Assembly: GCA_964383565.1 (NCBI GenBank)
Contig: CAYLIK010000171.1
Location: 1-6,079 of the forward strand
Direction: 5' to 3'
From: CANJQJ01 sp964383565
Lineage (GTDB): Bacteria > Pseudomonadota > Alphaproteobacteria > Sphingomonadales > Sphingomonadaceae
DNA: 6,079 nt
Shown piece by piece: positions 1-5,449 of the stretch. Numbering within the stretch: position 1 is the stretch's first letter; each line of letters begins with the position of its first letter. The notes below the pieces were generated by a model. That model was not told where the DNA came from. It saw only the letters and a program-made list of their open reading frames with translations, and did no database searches. The position numbers and the translations under genes were made by a program.

Positions 1-1
1 C

Positions 2-73
2 CTCGTCAACCTGAGCGGGCGGGGGGACAAGTATATCTTCACGGTGGCCGATCATCTCGGGGTGAAGTTGTGA
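2..73 (+). CDS. trpB: Tryptophan synthase beta chain, C-terminal end (partial)
   Basis: Only the last 23 codons and the TGA stop are present; the gene enters from the left edge. The product would be the PLP-dependent subunit that condenses indole with serine to make tryptophan. The visible peptide contains VNLSGRGDK followed by IFTVADHLGV, the family's C-terminal signature; the Ser of LSGRGDK contacts the PLP ring nitrogen in characterised TrpB enzymes (family knowledge). A Tyr stands where GRGDKD proteins usually have the final Asp, a minor substitution. Downstream is trpA, its normal partner, but a DUF559 cassette separates the two. The frame is open from base 2 and the identification is firm despite the short length. 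Confidence 0.9.
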   Translation, partial: LVNLSGRGDKYIFTVADHLGVKL

Positions 74-85
74 GTGGGAATACTA

Positions 86-121
86 AGCCCTCTCCCCTTC
101 AGGGGAGAGGGTTGGGAGAGG
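86..121 (+). repeat. Left copy of 36-bp inverted repeat with REP-like hairpin
   Basis: The arms CCCTCTCCCC (88–97) and GGGGAGAGGG (102–111) pair perfectly around a TTCA loop, and a G-rich tail TTGGGAGAGG (112–121) follows on the inner side. All 36 bases are the exact reverse complement of 474–509. The tail and next bases (114–123) give a purine-rich ribosome binding site for the DUF559 start at 125. Hairpin plus short directional tail is the layout of REP-type intergenic repeats; whether this family is dispersed in the genome cannot be seen here. Confidence 0.9.
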
Positions 122-124
122 GGC

Positions 125-496
125 ATGCGTGACCGGCTGCTCACTGACCGCGCCAAATCGATGCGCTCCAATGCCACCGAAGCGGAGCAGCGCATGTGGC
201 TCGCGCTCCGGGCCAAGCGGTTTGGTTCAGCCAAATTCCGCCGTCAGAAGGTGATCGGGCCTTATATTGTCGATTTTGCAGCCCGTGATCCGATGCTTGT
301 TGTCGAAAGTGATGGTGACACGCATGCCGAGCGTCGGGGATATGATTTTCAAAGAACGGAATTTCTCGAACAGCAGGGCTATAGAGTGATCCGCTTCGGC
401 AATTCCGATGTGATCCAGAATATGGACGGCGTGATGGAGACGTTGGGTAGGGCGTTGGGGACTNNNNNNNNNNCCTCTCCCAACCCTCTCCCCTGA
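125..496 (+). CDS. DUF559 domain protein (Vsr/PD-(D/E)XK-like endonuclease fold), 3' end uncertain
   Basis: A small protein of the DUF559 family, related by fold to the Vsr very-short-patch-repair endonuclease; members are predicted DNA endonucleases, but none I can name has an established substrate. From ATG 125 there are 113 readable residues before the N run. Visible marks are TEAEQRMWLALR (18–29), FRRQ (38–41), IGPYIVDF (44–51) with the candidate catalytic Asp50, VVESDGDTH (59–67) with Glu61, Asp63 and His67, and GYRVIRFGNSDV (85–96). The usual ELDGxxH is here ESDGDTH. ATG 125 is preferred over GTG 74 because the 17 extra residues would be read straight through the left repeat, and GGGAG at 114–118 is well placed. 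If the 10 N are the true length, the stop TGA lies at 494–496, in the right repeat's loop. The core (241–420) is 50% GC by hand count, well below trpA. It splits trpB from trpA, which suggests acquisition. Confidence 0.85.
   Translation: MRDRLLTDRAKSMRSNATEAEQRMWLALRAKRFGSAKFRRQKVIGPYIVDFAARDPMLVVESDGDTHAERRGYDFQRTEFLEQQGYRVIRFGNSDVIQNMDGVMETLGRALGTXXXXSPNPLP
464..473. other. Assembly gap of 10 N
   Basis: Ten undetermined bases fall exactly at the inner edge of the right repeat. By symmetry with the left copy (GGG at 121–123), the last of them may be more C residues. A strong G/C hairpin present in many copies would stop sequencing or assembly at this point. The run may be a placeholder, so the reading frame and C-terminus of the DUF559 gene are not certain. 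Confidence 0.95.
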
Positions 497-509
497 AGGG
501 GAGAGGGCT
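474..509 (-). repeat. Right copy of 36-bp inverted repeat with REP-like hairpin
   Basis: Exact reverse complement of 86–121. The arms CCCTCTCCCC (484–493) and GGGGAGAGGG (498–507) flank a TGAA loop, with the tail CCTCTCCCAA on the inner side. Matching stops on the outer side at base 510; on the inner side it is cut off by the N run and could be longer. Its 3' arm is the only Shine-Dalgarno-like sequence before trpA (ATG 512), and its loop holds the apparent DUF559 stop codon. Confidence 0.9.
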
Positions 510-511
510 AT

Positions 512-1327
512 ATGAGTCGTCTTTCCACCACCTTCGCCGCCTGTGCCGCCGATCGCCGAGCAGCGCTGGTGTGCTTCGTCACGGGTGGCGACCCCACGCC
601 CGCTGGGACGGCCGCCGTGCTCGACGCGCTGGTCGAAGGCGGTGCCGATATCATCGAGCTGGGCATGCCCTTTACCGATCCGATGGCCGACGGACCGGCG
701 ATCCAGCGCGCCAATCTTCGCTCGCTGGCCGCCGGCACGACCACGCTTGATCTACTGGCGATCGTTCGGGATTTCCGGGCGCGGCATCCCACCGTGCCGC
801 TGGTGTTGATGGGTTATGCCAATCCGATGGTCCATCGCGGCGCGGAATGGTTTGCGGGTGAGGCGGCGAAGGCGGGAGTCGATGGGGTTATCTGCGTCGA
901 TCTTCCGCCTGAGGAGGATGATGTGCTTGGGCCGTCGCTGCGGTCGGCGGGGATCGACTTCATCCGGCTCGCCACACCCACGACCGACGCCGCGCGGCTT
1001 CCCGCCGTGCTCGATGGCGCGTCGGGTTTCCTCTATTATGTGTCGGTTGCCGGGATCACCGGGCTGCAACAGGCCGCACAGGGAAGTATCGAGACGGCGG
1101 TCGCGAAGCTCAAGGCGGCGACTGATTTGCCGGTTGCGGTCGGTTTCGGCGTCCGCACGCCCGAGCAGGCGGCTGCGATCGGCCGCGTCGCCGATGGCGT
1201 GGTGGTCGGGTCGGCGATTATCGATCTGGTCGAGGAACATGGCACCAGCGCCGCCGGGCCAGTGCGCGATTACATCGCGTCGCTGGCGGGCGCTGTCCGC
1301 GCCGCACGGAAGGAGATTGCCGCATGA
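512..1327 (+). CDS. trpA: Tryptophan synthase alpha chain
   Basis: Cleaves indole-3-glycerol phosphate to indole and glyceraldehyde 3-phosphate, and channels the indole to TrpB in the alpha2-beta2 complex in the cytoplasm. The 271-residue length is normal for a full TIM-barrel TrpA. The catalytic acids fall at the same numbers as in the Salmonella enzyme: Glu49 in ELGMPF and Asp60 in DPMADGP. Tyr175 lies in YYVSVAGITG; the phosphate-binding glycines appear as GFGV (211–214) and VVGSAI (232–236). The start is ATG 512, with GGAG/GAGG at 500–506 inside the right hairpin arm of the cassette as the ribosome binding site. trpB normally lies directly upstream and here is separated from trpA by the DUF559 cassette. 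The stop overlaps accD by 4 bases, so translation of the two is probably coupled. Confidence 0.98.
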   Translation: MSRLSTTFAACAADRRAALVCFVTGGDPTPAGTAAVLDALVEGGADIIELGMPFTDPMADGPAIQRANLRSLAAGTTTLDLLAIVRDFRARHPTVPLVLMGYANPMVHRGAEWFAGEAAKAGVDGVICVDLPPEEDDVLGPSLRSAGIDFIRLATPTTDAARLPAVLDGASGFLYYVSVAGITGLQQAAQGSIETAVAKLKAATDLPVAVGFGVRTPEQAAAIGRVADGVVVGSAIIDLVEEHGTSAAGPVRDYIASLAGAVRAARKEIAA

Positions 1328-2178
1328 GCTGGCTCACCCGCGTCCGCAATACGATCGCCGCGATCACCAAGCGCGAGACGCCTGAAAATCTCTGGCACAA
1401 ATGCCCGTCCTGCGGGCAGATGATCTTCCTCAAGGAATATGAGGAGAACCAGTCGGTTTGCCCGAAATGCGAGCATCATGGGCGGATCGGGCCGGACGAG
1501 CGCTTCAGCGAGCTGTTCGATGACGGCGTGCATATCCTGCTGCCGGCGCCGCAGGTGCGGGAAGACCCGCTCAGGTTCCGTGATTCCAAGCGGTATACCG
1601 ATCGCCTGAAGGCCGCGCGGTCGGAAACCGGCGAGCCTGATGCCCTCATCAACGCCAAGGGCAAGATCGAGGGCTATCGCGCCGTGGTGGGCGTGCAGGA
1701 TTTCGCCTTCATGGGCGGGTCGATGGGCATGGCGGTGGGCGCGGCATTCGTCGCCGGCGTCGAAGCGGCGATTCAGGACCGTTGCGCTTATATCATCTTC
1801 ACGGCCGCAGGGGGCGCGCGGATGCAGGAAGGCATCCTCTCGCTGATGCAGATGCCGAAGACGACCGTCGCGATCGCCAAGCTGCGCGAGGCGGGATTGC
1901 CCTACATTGTCGTGATGACGGATCCGACCACGGGCGGCGTGACCGCGAGCTACGCGATGCTGGGTGATATCCAGCTTGCCGAGCCGGGGGCACTGATCGG
2001 CTTCGCGGGACAGCGGGTGATCGAGTCCACCATTCGCGAGAAGCTGCCCGAAGGATTCCAGCGGGCGGAATATCTGCTGGATCACGGCATGCTCGACATG
2101 GTGGTGCACCGGCACAAGCTGCGCGCCGAACTGGCCCGGCTGATCGCCTATCTCTGCCCGGAGCGTCGGGCCGCCTGA
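1324..2178 (+). CDS. accD: Acetyl-CoA carboxylase carboxyltransferase subunit beta
   Basis: With AccA it forms the carboxyltransferase that moves the carboxyl group from biotin on AccB to acetyl-CoA, giving malonyl-CoA for fatty acid synthesis. The 284-residue protein carries the N-terminal zinc ribbon, with Cys27, Cys30, Cys46 and Cys49 in CPSC and CPKC, the same spacing as in E. coli AccD. The crotonase-like core follows, including GGSMGMAVGAAF, the glycine-rich TAAGGARMQEG and the segment TDPTTGGVTASYAMLGD. It is somewhat shorter at the C-terminus than the E. coli protein (about 304 residues). The ATG overlaps the trpA stop as ATGA, and folC follows after one base. accA is not in the window. 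trpA–accD–folC is a familiar alphaproteobacterial order. Confidence 0.98.
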   Translation: MSWLTRVRNTIAAITKRETPENLWHKCPSCGQMIFLKEYEENQSVCPKCEHHGRIGPDERFSELFDDGVHILLPAPQVREDPLRFRDSKRYTDRLKAARSETGEPDALINAKGKIEGYRAVVGVQDFAFMGGSMGMAVGAAFVAGVEAAIQDRCAYIIFTAAGGARMQEGILSLMQMPKTTVAIAKLREAGLPYIVVMTDPTTGGVTASYAMLGDIQLAEPGALIGFAGQRVIESTIREKLPEGFQRAEYLLDHGMLDMVVHRHKLRAELARLIAYLCPERRAA

Positions 2179-2179
2179 T

Positions 2180-3508
2180 ATGGCTGATCACGCGCGCAGT
2201 GCCGATCCAGCGGTCCAGCGGCAGCTCGACCGGCTGGCAATGCTTTCGCCGGGGCGGGACGTGCTCGGGCTGGAGCGGATTACCCGGTTGCTCGACCGAG
2301 TCGGCAATCCGCAGCATGATCTGCCGCCTGTCTTCCATGTCGCGGGGACGAACGGGAAGGGATCGACCTGCGCCTTCCTGCGCGCGGCGCTGGAGGCGTC
2401 GGGGCGGCGGGTGCATGTCTATACGAGCCCGCATCTGGTGCGCTTCAACGAGCGCATCCGGGTTGCTGATCGGCTGATCGAGGATGCCTGGCTCGCCGAT
2501 CTGCTCGACGAGGTATTGTCAGTCGCCGACGATATCTCACCGAGCTTCTTCGAGGCGACGACCGCCGCCGCCTTTCTCGCCTTCAAACGTGCACCGGCAG
2601 ATGCGTGTGTGATCGAGGTGGGGCTGGGCGGGCGGCTCGATGCCACCAATGTGATCGAACATCCTGCCGTATGCGGTATCGCCCAGCTCGCGCTCGATCA
2701 TCAGGCATTTCTGGGTGACCGGCTCGAAATCATCGCTGCCGAGAAGGCAGGTATCGCCAAGGCGGGAGCACCGTTGGTGACGCTCCATTATCCGGCACCG
2801 ATCGCGACGCGGATAGGCGAGGTCGCTGCCGAGATGGGGGTGGAGTGGTTTCCCAAAGGCAGCGGCTGGGATGCGGCGGTCTATCAACAGCGGCTGCATT
2901 ATCGCGACAATGATGGGCGGCTCGATCTGCCGCTGCCGCGTCTGCCGGGCGCGCATCAGGCGCTCAATGCGTCGCTGGCGGTCGCGATGTTGCGCCATCA
3001 GAAGGTGCTGCACATTCCCGATTCCGCGATTCGCGCGGCGATGGGGTGGGCGGACTGGCCGGCGCGGTTACAGCAGCTTCACGAAGGACCCTTGCTTGGG
3101 AAATTGCCGCGCGGGAGCGAGCTGTGGATCGACGGCGGGCATAATCCGGCAGCGGGGCGGGCAATTTCGGATTTCTTCCGGGGTCATGTCGCGGCCGGGC
3201 GGCCATTTCACATCATCCTCGGGCTGCTTGAGAACAAGGATGCCGGCGGCTTCCTCAAATCCTTCAGCGGGCGGACTGCGACGGTGCATACCGTGCCCGT
3301 GCCCGACCATCCCTTCCACGAACCAGTGCAGCTTGCGGCCGCAGCGCGCGCCAATGGGCTTACGGCCTTTGCCGCGACCGACCCTTTGCAGGCGCTCGAC
3401 TGGATCGCGCATCACGCCGACCGCGCAAATCCGCCCGTCGTGCTGATCGGCGGCTCACTATATCTGGCGGGAATGATGCTCGCGGCAAATAACACGCCGC
3501 CCGACTAA
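2180..3508 (+). CDS. folC: Bifunctional folylpolyglutamate synthase/dihydrofolate synthase
   Basis: An ATP-dependent Mur-ligase-family enzyme that adds glutamate to dihydropteroate (dihydrofolate synthase) and further glutamates to reduced folates (folylpolyglutamate synthase). In this 442-residue protein the P-loop GTNGKGST is at residues 56–63. TSPHLVRFNERIRV (82–95), the FFEATTAAAF segment (123–132), EVGLGGRLDATN (146–157), the metal-ligand region LDHQAFLG (172–179) and EKAGI (188–192, with the usually carbamylated Lys189) follow in family order. The C-terminal domain shows WIDGGHNPAAGRA, matching the DxxHNP motif. The start ATG 2180 comes one base after the accD stop, so it is probably translationally coupled. 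Whether both activities are present cannot be told from sequence alone. It is the last gene of the operon seen here. Confidence 0.96.
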   Translation: MADHARSADPAVQRQLDRLAMLSPGRDVLGLERITRLLDRVGNPQHDLPPVFHVAGTNGKGSTCAFLRAALEASGRRVHVYTSPHLVRFNERIRVADRLIEDAWLADLLDEVLSVADDISPSFFEATTAAAFLAFKRAPADACVIEVGLGGRLDATNVIEHPAVCGIAQLALDHQAFLGDRLEIIAAEKAGIAKAGAPLVTLHYPAPIATRIGEVAAEMGVEWFPKGSGWDAAVYQQRLHYRDNDGRLDLPLPRLPGAHQALNASLAVAMLRHQKVLHIPDSAIRAAMGWADWPARLQQLHEGPLLGKLPRGSELWIDGGHNPAAGRAISDFFRGHVAAGRPFHIILGLLENKDAGGFLKSFSGRTATVHTVPVPDHPFHEPVQLAAAARANGLTAFAATDPLQALDWIAHHADRANPPVVLIGGSLYLAGMMLAANNTPPD

Positions 3509-3509
3509 T

Positions 3510-3524
3510 TGAGATTGATTATCA
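3510..3524 (+). promoter_or_regulatory. Fur-box-like operator
   Basis: The 15 bases TGAGATTGATTATCA match the 7-1-7 Fur model TGATAAT-N-ATTATCA at 12 of 14 defined positions, with the right half perfect. A perfect 13-base palindrome ATTGATTATCAAT (3514–3526) overlaps it. The site lies 46 bases before the ATG at 3571 and just after the folC stop, so the following gene probably has its own iron-responsive promoter here. TTGAGA at 3509–3514 could be a −35 element, but no convincing −10 sits at the right distance. Prediction from sequence only. Confidence 0.6.
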
Positions 3525-3540
3525 ATAGCGACTGTGCTTC

Positions 3541-3556
3541 CTTGGCATCAGCCAAG
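3541..3556 (+). other. Leader hairpin before the Cys-cluster gene
   Basis: CTTGGC (3541–3546) and GCCAAG (3551–3556) pair perfectly around an ATCA loop. The stem ends two bases before the Shine-Dalgarno sequence GGAGAG (3558–3563), which stays outside it. There is no T-tract, so it is not an intrinsic terminator; it may stabilise the transcript or influence ribosome access. A 6-bp stem could also be chance. Confidence 0.4.
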
Positions 3557-3570
3557 CGGAGAGTCGATCC

Positions 3571-4035
3571 ATGTCAGAAACTGCTCAGGAAACCGTTCTG
3601 TTGCGCCCCGTGCCCGCGTGCGGGAATGCGCGCCTGTTGATCTATGCAATGCGCCGCATGGCCGTCGGCGGGCTGAACGATGCCTTTGCGGCCAATGCGC
3701 TGTTAAGTTTGTTTGGCGCCCGTGCGCGGCGGCCAACGCTGCTACTGCGCGCAATGATGGCGGAAGTGGCGCGCAGCGCGCAGCGCCAGCTCATCATTGC
3801 GCCATGCTGCTGCCGGATGATGACCCATACGGAGGCTGAACTGCTGTTGATCCTGACCACTGCGTTGGAGCGGCCCCGCTTCGCGCATGCGCGGATCTGC
3901 ATGTTGTTGGAGAGCGAGCATGCCCTGGGCGTGCTCTCAAGCGCGCAGGCCGTGGCGCTGGCGTTTGCGGATCTTGGCCGGCCGCTTGCCGTTCAGGTCG
4001 AGGATGAAGCGGAGCCCGCGTTTCCGATCGACTGA
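3571..4035 (+). CDS. DUF6628-like small Cys-cluster protein, possibly iron-regulated
   Basis: A 154-residue protein resembling a family I know from sphingomonads as DUF6628; no biochemical function is known to me and the family name is from memory. Visible features are LLIYAMRRMAVGGLNDAFAANALLSLFG (residues 22–49), an RRPTLLLRAMMAEVARSA stretch (53–70), and a PCCCRMMTHTEAE motif with Cys79–Cys81. Other Cys residues are Cys17 and Cys110. The three adjacent Cys with nearby His86 are a plausible metal site (inference). No signal peptide or clear membrane segment is seen, so it is likely cytoplasmic. The start is supported by GGAGAG at 3558–3563, 7 bases before ATG. A Fur-like box upstream suggests induction under iron limitation. 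Composition (67% GC in 3601–3660) fits the host. Its 3' end overlaps the convergent transporter gene by 43 bases. Confidence 0.8.
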   Translation: MSETAQETVLLRPVPACGNARLLIYAMRRMAVGGLNDAFAANALLSLFGARARRPTLLLRAMMAEVARSAQRQLIIAPCCCRMMTHTEAELLLILTTALERPRFAHARICMLLESEHALGVLSSAQAVALAFADLGRPLAVQVEDEAEPAFPID

Positions 4036-5306
4036 TCGATCAGGCCGGCACGCATCATCAGCCAGAACAGCAGGATACCGGGCACGGCAAGCAGGGTCGT
4101 AAGCAGGTAGAAGTTCACATAGCCCATCGCTTCGATCATGCCGCCAGCGGTGGTGCCGGTGATGATCCGCCCGACGATGCTCGCCGCCGCCGAGATCAGC
4201 GCATATTGCGCGGCGGTGAAACGCAGGTCGGTGAGCGCCGAGAAATAGGCGACCACTGTTACCCCGCCGATCCCGCTTGCGAAATTTTCGAATCCGATCG
4301 CGCCAGCCATGGCGAGATTGCTGTGACCCGCCGCAGCCAGCCCGGCAAAGCTGAAGTTAGAGACCCCCATCAGGATAAGGCTCACCAGAACCGAGCGCTT
4401 CAGGCCGAGCTTCGAATAAAGTACGCCGCCGACGAACACGCCGATGAGCAGCGCCCAGAAGCCGACGCCAACATCGTAGATCGCGATCTCGTCCTTGCTG
4501 TAGCCGAGATCGTTGAAGAGCAGCCGGAAGGTGAGGTTGGCGAGGGTGTCGCCGATCTTGTGGAGGATGATGAACAGCAGCACCAGCGGCGCGCCGGTGC
4601 GGCGGAAGAATTCGGCGAAGGGGCCGACGATCGCTTGGAAAACCTCGGTCGCCTTGCGCCGCTCGGAGATTGCCTTGTGCCGGGCCGGCTCGCCCATGAT
4701 CAGCGCCGTCAGCATCGCTGGCAATGCGAAGGCCGCGCAGCCGATATAGGCGACCTCCCAGCCGAAGCGCTGCGCCAGCACCAGCGCAAGGCCACCCGCC
4801 GCGCTCGCGCCGATCCGCCAGCCATATTGCGACATGCCGGCGCCGACGCCCAGCTGGCGGGGCTCCAGGATCTCGATGCGATAGGCGTCGATGATGATGT
4901 CATAAGTGGCGCCAGCAAAGCCCAGCAGGATGGCCGCGACCACGGTTGCGCTCAGGTCTGCCCCCGGATCGACCAGCCCGAGATTGATGACGGCCGCGAT
5001 CACCAACGCGCCGGCGAGCAGCATCCAGGATACGCGCTGGCCCAGTCGGCCGATCAGCGGCAGGCGCACGCCCTCGATCAGCCAGGCCCACAGCCATTTG
5101 AAATTATAGGCGAGGATGACGAGCGCGAAGGCGGTCACGCTTTTCTTGTCGATGCCGTCCTCGGCGAGCCGGCTCGCAAGCGTCGCGCCGATCATGGCGA
5201 ACGGAAAACCGGAGGACATGCCGAGGAAAAGCGCGGCGAGCGGCGCCGGTTCGACATAGGGCTTTACCCCATCGAGCCAGCTTTTTTTCCCCGAGGCGCT
5301 CTCCAT
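3993..5306 (-). CDS. AmpG-like MFS muropeptide permease
   Basis: A 437-residue integral inner-membrane protein of the major facilitator superfamily, AmpG type. AmpG proteins import anhydro-muropeptides for cell-wall recycling and can affect beta-lactamase induction. Family marks include LGMSSGFPFAMIGATLASRL near the N-terminus (residues 28–47), YNFKWLWAWLIE (67–78) and TYDIIIDAYRIE (134–145), which matches the AmpG xQDIxIDAYR motif. Many hydrophobic segments follow, broken by a central loop rich in charged residues. ATG 5306 gives the N-terminus usual for this group but has no Shine-Dalgarno sequence. An in-frame TTG at 5354 would add 16 residues and has GGAGGA close upstream on this strand, inside a REP-like hairpin. 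The C-terminus is antisense to the Cys-cluster gene. No partner recycling or ampC/ampR gene is in the window, so the substrate is inferred from the family only. Confidence 0.85.
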   Translation of the reverse strand: MESASGKKSWLDGVKPYVEPAPLAALFLGMSSGFPFAMIGATLASRLAEDGIDKKSVTAFALVILAYNFKWLWAWLIEGVRLPLIGRLGQRVSWMLLAGALVIAAVINLGLVDPGADLSATVVAAILLGFAGATYDIIIDAYRIEILEPRQLGVGAGMSQYGWRIGASAAGGLALVLAQRFGWEVAYIGCAAFALPAMLTALIMGEPARHKAISERRKATEVFQAIVGPFAEFFRRTGAPLVLLFIILHKIGDTLANLTFRLLFNDLGYSKDEIAIYDVGVGFWALLIGVFVGGVLYSKLGLKRSVLVSLILMGVSNFSFAGLAAAGHSNLAMAGAIGFENFASGIGGVTVVAYFSALTDLRFTAAQYALISAAASIVGRIITGTTAGGMIEAMGYVNFYLLTTLLAVPGILLFWLMMRAGLIDQSIGNAGSASSST

Positions 5307-5357
5307 GGGCGGGGGATAGCGGACAAACGAACCGTCGTCATCCGCATTCCCCAAATC

Positions 5358-5392
5358 TTCCTCCCCGTCGGGGGAGGGACGTAAGGGACGGG
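5358..5392 (+). repeat. REP-like hairpin with G-rich tail (left half of an inverted pair)
   Basis: CCTCCCC (5360–5366) and GGGGAGG (5371–5377) pair around GTCG, with a T·G and a T–A pair extending the stem. The tail CGTAAGGGACGGG (5380–5392) points right, toward the second hairpin. Read on the minus strand, the stem contains the GGAGGA that would serve the alternative TTG start of the AmpG-like gene. Confidence 0.6.
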
Positions 5393-5410
5393 TTTGAGTC
5401 CTTATGCCCG

Positions 5411-5445
5411 CACCACCCCTACGCCCCTCCCTTGAAAGGGAGGGG
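5411..5445 (-). repeat. REP-like hairpin with G-rich tail (right half of an inverted pair)
   Basis: CCCCTCCCT (5424–5432) and AGGGAGGGG (5437–5445) pair perfectly around TGAA, the same loop as the cassette's right repeat. On the minus strand the tail starts CGTAGGGG, sharing CGTARGGG with the tail of the left hairpin, so the two form an inverted BIME-like pair separated by 18 bases. It begins 4 bases after the CoA-transferase stop codon. It could act as a transcript-end stabiliser, but no U-tract follows, so it is not a standard intrinsic terminator. Confidence 0.65.
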
Positions 5446-5449
5446 GAAG

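Noticed and set aside
88..111. Trp attenuator or terminator between trpB and trpA
   Set aside because: The hairpin recurs in inverted form at 484–507, has no run of Trp codons before it and no U-tract after it, so a mobile repeat explains it better.
74..124. GTG 74 as the DUF559 start
   Set aside because: It abuts the trpB stop and would translate the whole left repeat into a low-complexity leader; ATG 125 has a ribosome binding site and fits the family.
86..509. Classical insertion sequence or toxin–antitoxin module
   Set aside because: There is no transposase (no DDE or Tyr-recombinase motif), no clear target duplication, and only one gene, with no antitoxin-like partner.
816..1385. 189-codon open frame on the + strand
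   Set aside because: It is a +1-type shadow of trpA running into accD; Arg/Ser-rich with no family features.
1270..2115. 281-codon open frame on the − strand
   Set aside because: It is antisense to accD, whose zinc ribbon and catalytic motifs are clear; the translation shows no recognisable motif.
4206..5384. 392-codon open frame on the + strand
   Set aside because: It lies antisense to the AmpG-like gene; the product is rich in Asp, Glu, Gln, His and Arg with no domain, as expected from the complement of a hydrophobic membrane protein in high-GC DNA.
5411..5445. Intrinsic terminator for the CoA-transferase gene
   Set aside because: The hairpin is strong and close to the stop, but on the − strand it is followed by CGTAGGGG rather than a U-tract, so it is called a repeat.
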